A DNA stretch of 64,000 nucleotides from Pantoea cypripedii (GCF_002095535.1 NZ_MLJI01000002.1:567786-631785); one strand, 5' to 3'. Positions 51,517 through 61,316 are shown, numbered from the stretch's first letter. The notes: generated from the sequence alone by a model not told the origin. Numbers and translations: made by a program.

Positions 51517-51591
51517 GGTGGACACCTCGTTTCTCTGTCACTAAAGTAGATGTATCGTTCACTATCCTATTTATCCATTATGTTAGATAAG

Positions 51592-52158
51592 ATGTCCAGT
51601 AAAGAAGATGACGTTAACAAGCGGATCGGACAAAAAATTAAGGCCGAAAGGGAAAAACGCGTCTGGTCTCTGACAGATCTGGCTGAAAACTCGGGCGTAT
51701 CCCGGGCAATGATCCATAAAATTGAACGCGGCGAGAGCAGCCCTACCGCAACCCTGCTGGCGCGTCTGGCGGGTGCTTTTGATATGAGTATGTCCCAGCT
51801 GATAGCGCTGAGCGAGGTTCAGACCGGCACGCTGGTCAGACACGATCAACAGGCGGTCTGGCAAGATCCGGAAACCGGTTACATCAGACGCCATGTCTCA
51901 CCCGGACAAATCCCCGTTGACCTGGTAAGCGTGGAACTCCCCGCGGGCGTTGCCGTTCCCATGCCCGCGATATCTTACCTGTCACGCCGTCAGCTGATCT
52001 GGGTGCTTGAAGGTACCCTCACCTTTCAGGAAGGCAGTACCCTTTTTGAGATGCATAAGGGTGATTGCCTGGAACTGGGGGATCCTACCGATTGTGTTTT
52101 CAAAAATGCCACGACAAAGCCCTGCTTTTATGCCGTGGTGGTACTGAAATCTTCATGA
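51592..52158 (+). CDS. XRE-family regulator with cupin domain
   Basis: A 188-residue two-domain regulator: N-terminal helix-turn-helix (IGQKIKAEREKRVWSLTDLAENSGVSRAMIHKIERGESSPTATLLARLAGAF) and a C-terminal cupin (RRQLIWVLEGTLTFQEGSTLFEMHKGDCLELGDPTDCVFKN). In-frame ATGs occur at 51550, 51580 and 51592 and none has a good ribosome site; 51592 is chosen as closest to the domain. It is divergent from the MnaT-like gene, its probable target. The cupin presumably binds the small-molecule signal. Confidence 0.87.
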   Translation: MSSKEDDVNKRIGQKIKAEREKRVWSLTDLAENSGVSRAMIHKIERGESSPTATLLARLAGAFDMSMSQLIALSEVQTGTLVRHDQQAVWQDPETGYIRRHVSPGQIPVDLVSVELPAGVAVPMPAISYLSRRQLIWVLEGTLTFQEGSTLFEMHKGDCLELGDPTDCVFKNATTKPCFYAVVVLKSS

Positions 52159-52185
52159 CTTTATACGATTGAAGCCCCTGCTGAT

Positions 52186-52219
52186 AAAACACTTATAGCC
52201 TTATTGCAGGTGTTTTTTT
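52186..52219 (+). terminator. Intrinsic terminator of the XRE-cupin gene
   Basis: AAAACACTT (52186-52194) pairs with AGGTGTTTT (52208-52216, one T-G pair), running into a seven-T tract (52213-52219). Confidence 0.65.
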
Positions 52220-52352
52220 AAGGGTGCGTCATCCGACCACCCTGGATATTCAGGAATATCTCAATTCCCCGTCATTTAATCCTTTCCCGGATTGATGTAC
52301 TTTGCGCAGCTTTTGAAAGATGCGCTGGTATTTACCCTCCAGGAAAAGTGTT

Positions 52353-53867
52353 ATGGCTGAAAATAGAGTAGATATTTCTCAACAACCACTGAGATTAAAA
52401 GAAAACTCAGTGACGATTAAGTCAGCATTAAAATGGATTATTCCGGCAGCACTCGCCGCGGTCGCCATTCCCGTTGGCACGGGATACGCCGGTGTGGGTA
52501 ACGTTGCATTAACGTTCATCATACTTTTAATTGCCAGAAAGAACCCGCTGACTTTCTACTTTTCAGGTTTAATGCTGCTGCTTCTTTCTCTCTATATTCC
52601 AGTAGGTTACAACTTTGGGCGAATCAGCTACCCTTATGTAGTATCAGCATTGCAGACCAATCCAGGTGAAAGTCGGGAGTTCCTGCAAGGGGTGAGCTTT
52701 ACCGCCTGGTTGCTGTTTGTTATGGCAATCACCTCACTGTTGCTATTTATTATTTACGGTAGCGACTTTGGCAAAAAACATCAGGCAATCTATTTAATTC
52801 TTTTCGTCATAGTTAATATCAATTCCTTTCCAAACCGGATGACAACGCAAGTTATCACCTCCGTGTACAAGGCCAGTCTGGAGTTGAAAAAGTTAAGATC
52901 ATCCAATTCAATTCCAGATGATTTCCCTATCCTCAGCCATAGCGGAAAATACAAGAATGTGATTGTGATTATTGGCGAGAGTGTCGCGCGGGATTATTTA
53001 TCCGTTTATGGTTATCAACATAACACCACGCCGTGGTTGAATACGGCTCCGGGTCTGTTTTTTACTGACTATATTTCCACTGCACCTAATACCTACCTGT
53101 CATTGCCTCGCACGCTCGCACTCAGTGACGGGGTGAAAACGCAGGAAAACAATAATATTGTCGCCCTGGCGAATAGGGCCGGTTTCAATACATTTTGGGT
53201 CTCTAATCAGGGTTTTCTCGCCACCTTCGACACACCTGCAACGATCATTGGCAACAAAGCTAATCATCAGGTTTTCTTTAAGAAAGGAGATTTTGATGAG
53301 AACGATACGGATGATATGGCCCTGTTGGAGCATTTGCACAGTATCGTCAACGAAAACCATAGCAGCGATAACGCGGTATTTCTTCATATGATCGGCTCTC
53401 ATCCCGATACCTGCTCACGCTTAAATGGCTATCCGGTTAATCTGCATATCAGCCAGCAGGAGGGCTTCAATTGCTATCTCGCTACTCTGCAGAAGCTGGA
53501 TACTTTTATTCAGCGCGCCCATGACATTCTTGAGCACAGCGGTGAATCATACGCGCTGATCTATTTCTCCGACCACGGCATGTCCATTGATAACAGCGTT
53601 CGCCCGGTACGTCATGGCTCTGACGCACAGCAAAATTACAATGTCCCGTTCTTTATTCTCACCAGTGATAATAAAAAGCATCTGATTGATAGCACCCCCA
53701 TCAGCGCCAGATATTTTATGGCGCTGTTCTCATGGCTGACCGGCATCAATAGTGAGCTGATACCAGCACGCTCACCTGCGCAAGTCGCCGATCAGCAGAG
53801 AACGGTGTTTAATGGAAACAACCTGATTCCTTATAATGAATTGAAAAATAATGACATTATCAAATAG
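52353..53867 (+). CDS. Phosphoethanolamine transferase-like sulfatase-fold membrane protein
   Basis: A 504-residue inner-membrane enzyme with about five N-terminal helices (IIPAALAAVAIPVG; NVALTFIILLIA; FYFSGLMLLLLSLYIP; FTAWLLFVMAITSLLLFIIY; HQAIYLILFVIVNI) and a periplasmic alkaline-phosphatase/sulfatase-fold domain. Metal and nucleophile segments are VIVIIGESVARDYLSVYGY, STAPNTYLSLPRTLALSDG (likely nucleophile Thr) and LIYFSDHGMS. The start at 52353 has AGGAAAAG upstream. Members (EptA, EptC/CptA, OpgE) add phosphoethanolamine to lipid A, LPS core or glucans; the exact acceptor here is not clear. It is monocistronic between a XRE gene and the Nit1C cluster. Confidence 0.85.
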   Translation: MAENRVDISQQPLRLKENSVTIKSALKWIIPAALAAVAIPVGTGYAGVGNVALTFIILLIARKNPLTFYFSGLMLLLLSLYIPVGYNFGRISYPYVVSALQTNPGESREFLQGVSFTAWLLFVMAITSLLLFIIYGSDFGKKHQAIYLILFVIVNINSFPNRMTTQVITSVYKASLELKKLRSSNSIPDDFPILSHSGKYKNVIVIIGESVARDYLSVYGYQHNTTPWLNTAPGLFFTDYISTAPNTYLSLPRTLALSDGVKTQENNNIVALANRAGFNTFWVSNQGFLATFDTPATIIGNKANHQVFFKKGDFDENDTDDMALLEHLHSIVNENHSSDNAVFLHMIGSHPDTCSRLNGYPVNLHISQQEGFNCYLATLQKLDTFIQRAHDILEHSGESYALIYFSDHGMSIDNSVRPVRHGSDAQQNYNVPFFILTSDNKKHLIDSTPISARYFMALFSWLTGINSELIPARSPAQVADQQRTVFNGNNLIPYNELKNNDIIK

Positions 53868-53889
53868 AGTCCGCGGATTGCTTTACCCC

Positions 53890-55560
53890 TCACGCACTCA
53901 GCACCCGACGCAAAAACTTCCCTGAAAAGGTCTTAGGCAGCGAGCGGCGGAAGTGAATTTTGCGCGGCAATGCGTAGCGGCCACAGTGGCTGACCAGGCG
54001 TTCGCGTATTTGCTGCTTCAGCGCCGCCTCTTGTTGTGCATTCAAGCCATCGGTGACAACAAAAAGCGCCACCATTTCACCCAGCAGGTGATGTGGGGTG
54101 CGGGCAGCCACCACTTCAACGATGCCATCCAGACCCGCCAGCGCATTTTCCACTTCCGCTGTTGCCAGACGCTTGCCGCCGATGTTAATCACGTCATCCA
54201 TCCGTCCCTGAATCACGATCTTATCGCCCACCCATAGGGCGCAATCATGGGTGGCGTAACTCCAGCGCCCCTCCCGCTGTAGCCAGTAGCGTTGATCATG
54301 CTGGGTATCATCCTGCCAGAGCGTTGACATGCCACCCGGACCGAGCGTGCCGTTGATCACCAGCATCCCCGCTTCACCGGCAGGACATAATGCGCCACTT
54401 GCCGGATCTACGATCGCGACTGAGCGGCTAAATACTGGCGTCAGGCCGCTGCCCGCACCGGCCAGTAATGGCCAGCCAGATTCGGTCTGCCAGTAGTGGT
54501 TTTCACACGGCACCCGCATCCCGGTGCTCACCCAATCGTGGGTGGCACTGTCCAGCGGTTCACCGGCCAGATAGAGGGATCGCAGCGTCGCCAGGCTGGC
54601 ACGCGGCGTCCCCTGCTGACGCGCCATGCGGATCGCACCTGCGATGGTTAACATACGGGTGATGCCCAGTTCCGCCACCATTTGCCACCAGCTTTCTCCG
54701 GGGGCATTCGCCGGGCTGGCTTCACACATCACGCTGGTGATCCCCGCCAGCAACGGTGCATAAACGCCGTAGCTATGCCCGGTGACCCAGCCCACATCCG
54801 CCGTGGTAAAGAAAATCTCGTCATCCTGTATCTGAAACAGGTGATGCAGGCTAGCCAGCAGCGCCACCGCATAGCCACCGATATCGCGCACGATGCCTTT
54901 TGGCGCGCCCGTGGTGCCGGAGGTAAACAGCAAATGTGAAGGTTGAGACGACTCTACCCAGACACAGGGCAACACACGCCCCTGATGCTGCGCCAGCTCA
55001 CGGTGAAAATCCACACTCAGGATATCCGCCACGCGTAAGGTGGCGGTGGATGCAGCGATGGAGGGCAGGCTCTCACGGCTGCGCTTCTCACTGCTGTGGA
55101 TCAACAGCGCAGGTTGACAAGCATGGATGCGCTGCGCCAGCGCTTCGCTGGTACTGGCGGAATACACCACCACATGCACCGCCCCAAGCCGGGCGCAGGC
55201 CAGCATGGCGACGGCAGCCATCGGCGTCATCGGTAATGTAATCAGCACGCGATCTCCCTGGCGAATCCCCCAGCTGGCTAGCAGGCTGCTCAGGGCGTTA
55301 ACCTGCTGCCACAGCTCACGGTAGCTGAGCTGATGGGTCTGCCCAAGGTAATCGCGATGGATAATGGCGCAATGATCCCCTCGGGTCGCCAGATGGCGAT
55401 CGAGCGCGTTAAAGCTCAGATTGGTTTTCCCGCCGGGGAACCAGCGACAGCGCGGCCCGCCATCAATGTTTGCAACCAGCGCGCTAAAGTCTTGCTGCCA
55501 GTCAAGACGCTGTGCTTCCCGCTGCCAGAACGCAGTATCCTCAACGGTGATCATTGACAT
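53890..55560 (-). CDS. AMP-dependent acyl-CoA synthetase-like ligase appended to the Nit1C operon
   Basis: A 556-residue adenylating ligase of the acetyl/propionyl-CoA synthetase group: P-loop LLFTSGTTGAPKGIV, A5-type NHYWQTESGWP, hinge region GRMDDVINIGGKRLATAEVE and the C-terminal acyl-adenylate Lys in LPKTFSGKFLRR. The start at 55560 overlaps nitH by 20 bases; a longer frame to 55809 is antisense-like and rejected. It activates a carboxylic acid as AMP ester and probably thioester. It is not one of the seven core Nit1C genes, so it may process the acid made by the pathway, or a related substrate. Last gene of the operon. Confidence 0.85.
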   Translation of the reverse strand: MSMITVEDTAFWQREAQRLDWQQDFSALVANIDGGPRCRWFPGGKTNLSFNALDRHLATRGDHCAIIHRDYLGQTHQLSYRELWQQVNALSSLLASWGIRQGDRVLITLPMTPMAAVAMLACARLGAVHVVVYSASTSEALAQRIHACQPALLIHSSEKRSRESLPSIAASTATLRVADILSVDFHRELAQHQGRVLPCVWVESSQPSHLLFTSGTTGAPKGIVRDIGGYAVALLASLHHLFQIQDDEIFFTTADVGWVTGHSYGVYAPLLAGITSVMCEASPANAPGESWWQMVAELGITRMLTIAGAIRMARQQGTPRASLATLRSLYLAGEPLDSATHDWVSTGMRVPCENHYWQTESGWPLLAGAGSGLTPVFSRSVAIVDPASGALCPAGEAGMLVINGTLGPGGMSTLWQDDTQHDQRYWLQREGRWSYATHDCALWVGDKIVIQGRMDDVINIGGKRLATAEVENALAGLDGIVEVVAARTPHHLLGEMVALFVVTDGLNAQQEAALKQQIRERLVSHCGRYALPRKIHFRRSLPKTFSGKFLRRVLSA

Positions 55561-56806
55561 AGACCGCCTCCGCAGCGCCCTGATGCTGGTGATGCTGCTC
55601 AATCGCCTCCGCCAGCCAGGCGGCGTCTTCACCCACGCCTTCAAAACGGCCCGATCCCCAGGTCCACAGCCACGGCAACCCAAGGAAATACAGCCCCGGC
55701 TGAACCGAAACGCCGCGAGTATGGCGTGGATAGCCTTTATCATTGAATGCCGGTGCGTCGATCCAGCTGAAATCGGTATGGAATCCCACCGCCCAGATAA
55801 TGGCGGCAATGTTGGTCAGGTCGATATGCGTGGCAGCCTCTTCCGGTTGCCACAACGGCTGGTAGCGCGCTTCAGTGGGTGCGTCGATACCCTGCTCAGC
55901 GATCCAGACATCAATGCTGTCTTTGATTTTCTGCGAAGTGGCGTCAGCGCCGTCGAGGTTAGCCTTCAGGTCATCGGCAGTGAGCAATTTTCCGTCGCGG
56001 TATCCCAGCAGGCGACCATATAGCTGCATGCCCTGCAACGCAAAGGCGCGTAGATCGATATCGCGCCCGCCATCACGACCCGTGACATAGTGGTTGGTCT
56101 TGCGTCGTGCATCTTCACCGAGCGGATGATCGTCAATCGTGAGGCGGTAATGACCCATATCATCCAGCCAGTCCACCACGTCACGACCACGGTAAAAACG
56201 CGCCACGCGCGGTGCGCTGCCCACGCACAGGTGTACACGACGACCGGCAAGATGCAGGTCTTCGGCGATTTGTGCGCCGGACTGCGCCGATCCCACCACC
56301 AGCACCTCCCCGGCGGGCAATTGCTGCGCCGATTTATAGTCGGCGGAATGCACCTGCATGATGTTTTCTGGCAGTTGGGCGGCGATCCCCGGAAAGCGCG
56401 GGCGATGATAATTGCCCACCGCGATCACCACCTGGTCAGCGGTGAAAACCCCGGCAGAGGTCAGCAACTGAAAACCCTGTGGCGTTTTCTCTACGCGCAA
56501 CACGTTAACCCCTTCACGCACAGGCGCATTAAAGCTACGGGCGTAGCGGGCAACATAATCGATGATTTCATCGCGCAGCATAAAGCCATGCGGATCGTCG
56601 CCGTCATAGGGAAAACCGGGCAACTTACATTGCCAGTTAGGCGTCACCAGGCAGAAGTTGTCCCAGCGTTGTTCGCGCCATGCCCAGGCCAGCTGGTGGC
56701 GTTCCAGCACCATATGACGGATGTTTTTTTGCGTCAGGTTCCAGCTCATGGCGAGACCCGCCTGCCCGCCGCCAATAATGACGACAGGATAATGATTGTT
56801 GTTCAT
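55541..56806 (-). CDS. nitH: Nit1C flavin-dependent oxidoreductase, MSMEG_0569 family (NitH)
   Basis: A 421-residue flavoprotein monooxygenase-like protein with an FAD site (VVIIGGGQAGLAMSWNL) and an NADPH site (VLVVGSAQSGAQIAEDL), plus the family C-terminus GVSVQPGLYFLGLPWLWTWGSGRFEGVGEDAAWL. It is the MSMEG_0569-type member of the conserved Nit1C cluster; its reaction in cyanide assimilation is not established. It starts 17 bp after nitG and is followed by an overlapping ligase gene. Confidence 0.9.
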   Translation of the reverse strand: MNNNHYPVVIIGGGQAGLAMSWNLTQKNIRHMVLERHQLAWAWREQRWDNFCLVTPNWQCKLPGFPYDGDDPHGFMLRDEIIDYVARYARSFNAPVREGVNVLRVEKTPQGFQLLTSAGVFTADQVVIAVGNYHRPRFPGIAAQLPENIMQVHSADYKSAQQLPAGEVLVVGSAQSGAQIAEDLHLAGRRVHLCVGSAPRVARFYRGRDVVDWLDDMGHYRLTIDDHPLGEDARRKTNHYVTGRDGGRDIDLRAFALQGMQLYGRLLGYRDGKLLTADDLKANLDGADATSQKIKDSIDVWIAEQGIDAPTEARYQPLWQPEEAATHIDLTNIAAIIWAVGFHTDFSWIDAPAFNDKGYPRHTRGVSVQPGLYFLGLPWLWTWGSGRFEGVGEDAAWLAEAIEQHHQHQGAAEAVYVNDHR

Positions 56807-56823
56807 CGTAATCTCGCTTGTTA

Positions 56824-57114
56824 TCAGACCGGGACGGGGGTGATTTTTTCCACAATGACCTGCTGCTGTGCCGTGAACTGCCGGGCTTTTTGCACGATCA
56901 CCGCAGACTGATCCTGGGCGCTGGAGCAGTAATAACCGAACTTCGCTTTCACCCTTTCACTGGCTTCATCCAGCGCGCGGGTACTGAGGGTGACGAACTC
57001 CTCCAGCGCATAGGGATGGTTCACCTCCAGGTGCTTCTCAATCGCGGTGGAGGGGGAATAGCAGGTATCTTTGCTGCCATCAGGCCAGCAAACGACAAAA
57101 TGCATTGCAGGCAT
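56824..57114 (-). CDS. nitG: Nit1C small protein, MSMEG_0570 family (NitG)
   Basis: A 96-residue protein of the MSMEG_0570 nitrogen-starvation-response family: MPAMHFVVCWPDGSKDTCYSPSTAIEKHLEVNHPYALEEFVTL and ERVKAKFGYYCSSAQDQ. It is short, soluble and of unknown function, found almost only in Nit1C clusters. It lies between the AIR-synthase-like and flavoprotein genes with gaps of 11 and 17 bp. Confidence 0.88.
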   Translation of the reverse strand: MPAMHFVVCWPDGSKDTCYSPSTAIEKHLEVNHPYALEEFVTLSTRALDEASERVKAKFGYYCSSAQDQSAVIVQKARQFTAQQQVIVEKITPVPV

Positions 57115-57125
57115 CGTAAGTTCCT

Positions 57126-58088
57126 CTAGTGATTGTTCATGCCGGTAAGCGGCTGTTGCGCCAGATCCCAGTAGCAGGCTCGCTGCTGCTGGTACTGCAT
57201 GATGAGTTTTCTCTCCGCGGTGAACTGTCCCACCGCGGCACAGCTGATGGCGCAGCGGGCAAAGCGCTCAGCCACCTCGTCGCAATGTTGTGGTTCCACA
57301 GCCAGCAGGAAACCGAAACTGGGGAAGGCGCACAGCCACTGCTCCAGTTCCACGCCAGCCGGGATGGGGATTTGCGTCAGGTCCAGCCCGGCACCCAGCC
57401 CGCTACTCTCCAGCATCATCACCAGCGTGCCCGCCAGTCCGGCCTGGCTGATGTCTTTCGCTGCCTGAATCCATCCCTCGTCGGCCATCGCGGGCAGCAG
57501 GGACAACGCCTGACGCAGGGCCAGAGGGTCGGCATGAGTCGCCGCATCCCAGTTGTAACCGGGTGGATGCCAGCGCCCGTGCAGATTGATCGCCACCATC
57601 AGCGTCTGACCCGGTTGTACGGCAAAGCTGCTGAGCGGATGCGTTGTCTCTCCCAGCACCGCCACGGCCAGCTGGGGCTGCTCGCTGCGCAGATTGGTGT
57701 GACCACCCACCACCGGCACCTGATACGCACGGGATGCCGCCGCCATCCCTTGCAGGATCTGCTCCGCATGGGGCAATGCGTCATCCCATAGCGCATTGAC
57801 CACCGCCAGCGGGCGTCCGCCCATTGCGGCAATGTCACTCAGATTGACCATCACGCCACACCAACCGGCAAACCACGGATCTTCTGCGACAAAACGATTA
57901 ATAAATCCCTCCATCGCCAGCAACTTGTAGCCGCTGCCATCCGGGATCAGCGCGCAATCATCCCCATTGGGGCTTGGGTTAGGCCAGGCATCCCTCAGCT
58001 GCTGCGCCACCTGCTGGATATCACGCTTATGAGCGAGGCCGCTAAAGGTGTGCAGCCGTGTAATCAGCGCGGGCAAGTCATGATTCAT
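57126..58088 (-). CDS. nitF: Nit1C AIR-synthase-related protein, sll0787 family (NitF)
   Basis: A 320-residue PurM/AIR-synthase-fold protein with an N-terminal ATP-binding region (GDDCALIPDGSGYKLLAMEGF, VNLSDIAAMGGRPLAVVNAL) and GGHTNLRSEQPQLAVAVLGET, followed by the C-terminal domain (AAKDISQAGLAGTLVMMLESSGLGAGLDL). ATP-dependent ligation chemistry is expected, substrate unknown. It starts inside the end of nitE (ATGA, four-base overlap). Confidence 0.9.
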   Translation of the reverse strand: MNHDLPALITRLHTFSGLAHKRDIQQVAQQLRDAWPNPSPNGDDCALIPDGSGYKLLAMEGFINRFVAEDPWFAGWCGVMVNLSDIAAMGGRPLAVVNALWDDALPHAEQILQGMAAASRAYQVPVVGGHTNLRSEQPQLAVAVLGETTHPLSSFAVQPGQTLMVAINLHGRWHPPGYNWDAATHADPLALRQALSLLPAMADEGWIQAAKDISQAGLAGTLVMMLESSGLGAGLDLTQIPIPAGVELEQWLCAFPSFGFLLAVEPQHCDEVAERFARCAISCAAVGQFTAERKLIMQYQQQRACYWDLAQQPLTGMNNH

Positions 58089-58645
58089 AGCGCTACCCCC
58101 GTCAGAAAGATCGGTATCTCAGCTGGCTTGCGCACCGGGGTGTTGATCACCATGCCACTCAGCGGGTCGTAGCAGGGGGGATAGAAATTCAGATCGGCCT
58201 GCATCCGGGCATGGCGGACACCGCGCAAGTCCAGCCACTCCAGCGTGTGCCAGTGCATGCGGCGAAACAGCGGTTCGTTCTGATGCTGCACCTGGGCATA
58301 AAATTCCCGGCAGCCCAGCGCGTGGGCGCTGCATACCGCCAGACGGATCAGCGTCGGCCCCAGTTGGCCCTGCCGACGGTAGGCGTTATCCACGGCGAGG
58401 CGCGATCCCATCCAGACCCCTGGTGACAGTTCATGGATGCGCACCGTGCCCACCACTTCATCATGCCAGCCGCCTACGCTGCCAAGCGCCACCAGCAGCC
58501 GGGCATGACCATCGATATCATCCAGGTCATCGCCCTCAAACAATCCCTGTTCCTGGCAGAACACCCGCTGGCGCAGTGCGTAAGCCTGCCGCCGCTCCCA
58601 CGGCAGCGTGACCCATTTGATGGTGTAACCCGCGTAGTGATTCAT
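58085..58645 (-). CDS. nitE: Nit1C GNAT-family acetyltransferase, MSMEG_0567 type (NitE)
   Basis: A 186-residue GNAT-fold protein (WERRQAYALRQRVFCQEQGLFEGDDLDDIDGHARLLVAL; GSRLAVDNAYRRQGQLGPTLIRLAVCSAHALG). It corresponds to the N-terminal domain of MSMEG_0567. The acceptor is unknown. Two adjacent ATGs (58648 and 58645) are possible; 58645 is better spaced from AGGGG. It overlaps nitF by four bases and follows nitD closely. Confidence 0.87.
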   Translation of the reverse strand: MNHYAGYTIKWVTLPWERRQAYALRQRVFCQEQGLFEGDDLDDIDGHARLLVALGSVGGWHDEVVGTVRIHELSPGVWMGSRLAVDNAYRRQGQLGPTLIRLAVCSAHALGCREFYAQVQHQNEPLFRRMHWHTLEWLDLRGVRHARMQADLNFYPPCYDPLSGMVINTPVRKPAEIPIFLTGVAL

Positions 58646-58654
58646 CATGCCCCC

Positions 58655-59764
58655 TTATGCCATTGCCTGTTCAAAGCTGGAAAGTGAAGAACAGGCACCG
58701 CAGCGACCGCAGCCCGCCTTGATATCGCTGGAACGCAGGCTTGCCTGACTCAGCATCTGCCCGAGCGGCTGCAAAATTGATGACATAAACTGGCTGTCAG
58801 GGGCAGGATGGTGTTCCAGCGGCGTACCGCTGATCGGCACGAAAGGCACCACGAACGGATAAACCCCGAGGTCAATCAACGTCTCCGACAGCGACAGGAT
58901 GGCATGCGGCGTATCGCCCAGACCCGCCAGGATATAGGTGCTGACCTGACCCCGGCCAAACACCGCCACCGCATCGGCGAACGCCTCAAGATATTGCTCC
59001 ACACTCACCTGGGCTTTGCCCGGCATAATGCGGGCGCGCACTTCCGGCGTGACGGCTTCGAGATGCATACCCAGCGCATCAATCCCTGCGTCTTTCATAC
59101 GTCGGAACCATTTCGCATCTCCCGGCGGCTCGCATTGTCCCTGCAATGGTAAATCCACCGCCGCTTTGATGGCGAGCGCACTTTCCACCAGAATGCGGGC
59201 ACCACGGTCACTGCCTGAAGGTGTGCCGGTGGTCATCACCATATGTTTCACCCCATCCAGCTCAACGGCCGCTTTTGCCACTTCTGCCAGTTGCTGCGGG
59301 GTTTTACGCGAGATGGTGCTGCCCGCCGCCAGCGATTGTCCGATGGCGCAGAACTGGCAGGCTTTGGCGCGGTTTTCATAACGGATGCAGGTTTGCAGCA
59401 CCGTGGTCGCCAGCACGTCGGTACCATGCAGCGTGGCAATCTGCGAGTAGGGTACGCCGTCGGCCGTCTGTCGCTCATAAAAACGCGGCTTATGGGCGAT
59501 GCTGATCTCCCGCACCGGGATCAGGTTGTTATAGAGACGAGTGGCACCGGATTCCTCGTGTTTCACCTGCCACGGCGACTGGCGTGCGGAATGGGTGTAG
59601 ATCGGCACCATTACCGTCACACCATCAATATTCATCGCCTGATGGTCCGACGGCCCGGCACCACCGTGGCGGCTGACATGGTCCTGGCGGGGATTGATCA
59701 CGTTAACCCCCTGGGTGAGCAGCTCAGTGATCAGCTGCTGGCGCGTAGACGGTACGTTCTGCAT
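58655..59764 (-). CDS. nitD: Nit1C radical SAM protein, MSMEG_0568 family (NitD)
   Basis: A 369-residue radical-SAM enzyme. The 4Fe-4S motif is spaced CX9CX2C ([14 protein letters not shown]) rather than the common CX3CX2C, a feature of this family. Further blocks are [39 protein letters not shown] and [18 protein letters not shown], and a C-terminal Cys-rich tail [11 protein letters not shown]. The start at 59764 has AGGAG upstream and lies 41 bases inside nitC. Its radical reaction in the pathway is unknown. Confidence 0.9.
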   Translation of the reverse strand: MQNVPSTRQQLITELLTQGVNVINPRQDHVSRHGGAGPSDHQAMNIDGVTVMVPIYTHSARQSPWQVKHEESGATRLYNNLIPVREISIAHKPRFYERQTADGVPYSQIATLHGTDVLATTVLQTCIRYENRAKACQFCAIGQSLAAGSTISRKTPQQLAEVAKAAVELDGVKHMVMTTGTPSGSDRGARILVESALAIKAAVDLPLQGQCEPPGDAKWFRRMKDAGIDALGMHLEAVTPEVRARIMPGKAQVSVEQYLEAFADAVAVFGRGQVSTYILAGLGDTPHAILSLSETLIDLGVYPFVVPFVPISGTPLEHHPAPDSQFMSSILQPLGQMLSQASLRSSDIKAGCGRCGACSSLSSFEQAMA

Positions 59765-60725
59765 CGCGGTCTCCTCCCGTTTCGGACTCATCATCACGCG
59801 CCACCACATAACGGGCAGGTGTCGCATCGAGGCGCAGGCTGAGTAATTCTGGTCGGGCGTAGTGGCCGACAGAATCCATCATGCGTTTGCGTTTGGTGAT
59901 CAGGGCCATGTCCAGATCGGCAATCAAAATCCCCTCACCTTCGGTCAGTGGCGGCACCAGGTGACGGCCTTCCGGTGAGATGATGGCGGTGTTGCAGCCG
60001 CCACGCAGGCCCTTCTGTAATGCCGGGTCGCTGGTCAGTTCGTTGATTTGTTCCTCGGTGAGCCAGCCGGTGGCATTGATGACAAAGCAACCGGACTCCA
60101 GCGCATGATGGCGAATGGTGACGTCCATCTGCTCGGCAAAAATCGGCCCCACCAGCGAACCGGGGAACTGGCTGCAATGGATCTCCTCGTGCTGGGTCAT
60201 CAGGCTGTAGCGCGCCAGCGGGTTGTAGTGCTCCCAGCAGGCTAAGGCCCCGATGCGCCCAACCGCGGACTCCACCACTTTCAATCCGGCACCGTCTCCC
60301 TGCCCCCAGATCATCCGTTCGTGATAGGTCGGGGTGATCTTGCGACGCTTCAGCACCAGTTCCCCGCTGGCATCAAACACCAGTTGGGTGTTGTAGAGCG
60401 TGCCGTGGTCACGTTCATTCACCCCCAGCACCACCACGATATTGCGCAGACGGGCGCGTTCGCCCACCGCATGGGTGATCGGGCCGGGCACCACCACCGC
60501 CTGGTCATACAATTTGAGATGCGCCGCTCCGGCGGTCATCGCGGGCGTGATAAACGAGAAGTAGGGGTAGTAAGGGACAAAGGTCTCTGGAAAGACGATG
60601 ATCTCTGCCCCCTGTGCGGCTGCCTGATCGATAGCGTCCAGCACCCGGGCCAGCGTTTTGCTGGCCTCATGGAGATCTGGCGCAATCTGGGCGGCGGCGG
60701 CACGAATAATGCGTGACTCAGCCAT
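59724..60725 (-). CDS. nitC: Nit1C nitrilase, Sll0784/Nit6803 type (NitC)
   Basis: A 333-residue nitrilase with the triad Glu47 (VFPETFVP), Lys129 ([13 protein letters not shown]) and Cys163 ([15 protein letters not shown]), plus the [10 protein letters not shown] and SQFPGS segments typical of the Nit6803-like branch. It is the signature enzyme of Nit1C; a nitC knock-out in Pseudomonas fluorescens was reported to lose growth on cyanide. It probably hydrolyses a nitrile formed from cyanide rather than HCN itself. It overlaps nitD by 41 bases and follows nitB after 13 bp. Confidence 0.93.
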   Translation of the reverse strand: MAESRIIRAAAAQIAPDLHEASKTLARVLDAIDQAAAQGAEIIVFPETFVPYYPYFSFITPAMTAGAAHLKLYDQAVVVPGPITHAVGERARLRNIVVVLGVNERDHGTLYNTQLVFDASGELVLKRRKITPTYHERMIWGQGDGAGLKVVESAVGRIGALACWEHYNPLARYSLMTQHEEIHCSQFPGSLVGPIFAEQMDVTIRHHALESGCFVINATGWLTEEQINELTSDPALQKGLRGGCNTAIISPEGRHLVPPLTEGEGILIADLDMALITKRKRMMDSVGHYARPELLSLRLDATPARYVVARDDESETGGDRDAERTVYAPAADH

Positions 60726-60738
60726 AACGCGCCTCCGC

Positions 60739-61221
60739 TTACATCGTCCAGGTATCGATAATCACCGCGTTGTCACGCACGTGCAGCAGTTTCAGGTCCA
60801 GCACATCCAGCGGATTGATCGGGCGTACTCCTTCCAGCAGGGAAGGCTCGCCGTGACCATACAGGGCCTGTAAAGCAAAGCGGCAGGCGTAGACTTTGCC
60901 GCCCTCAGACATAAATTTGGTCAGCTGGTTGGCATAGTTCTGGTGACCAGGAAAGGCTTCGGCACCGATGGTCGGGAAACCACGCTGCACGCCGAGCAGC
61001 ACACCGGGTCCATACAGCAGGATGGAGGTTTCGAACCCTTTGCGTTGCAAACGGGTGGCCTGCAACATGTTGACGAAACCGATCGAACCTTCAAAGGCGA
61101 CGGTGTGGAAGGTCACCAGCGCCTTCTGGCCTGGCTCCGCCTTCACATCTTCAAACACTTTTTCTTCGTAATCGACAAAGAAATCACCCGTCTTATGAGC
61201 TGGCAAAGTTACTTTTGGCAT
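60739..61221 (-). CDS. nitB: Nit1C nitrogen starvation response protein, MSMEG_0572/Sll0783 family (NitB)
   Basis: A 160-residue protein of the Sll0783/MSMEG_0572 family with a DsrE-like fold region ([51 protein letters not shown]) and conserved Cys in VYACRFALQ. The start at 61221 has GGGAG 10 bases upstream; a longer frame to 61290 covers the expected transcription start and is rejected. It is the first gene of the operon, directly behind a sigma-54 promoter. Function unknown, though it is strongly induced by cyanide in characterised strains. Confidence 0.9.
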   Translation of the reverse strand: MPKVTLPAHKTGDFFVDYEEKVFEDVKAEPGQKALVTFHTVAFEGSIGFVNMLQATRLQRKGFETSILLYGPGVLLGVQRGFPTIGAEAFPGHQNYANQLTKFMSEGGKVYACRFALQALYGHGEPSLLEGVRPINPLDVLDLKLLHVRDNAVIIDTWTM

Positions 61222-61297
61222 AGCACGTTTCTCCCGGTTTTGATCAGGGGGAGCCTCGCTCCCCGTCATGGTACATCGCAGGTGATGCACAGAGACT

Positions 61298-61316
61298 GGA
61301 GCAAGGTACGTGCCAG
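61298..61316 (-). promoter_or_regulatory. Sigma-54 (-24/-12) promoter of the nit operon
   Basis: Read on the minus strand, CTGGCACGTACCTTGCTCC matches the sigma-54 consensus (YTGGCACGNNNNTTGCW) at every defined position. It points at nitB and predicts a start near 61289 and a leader of about 70 bases. An enhancer-binding activator (NtrC or a NitA-like protein) is required; its gene is not in the window. Confidence 0.85.
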
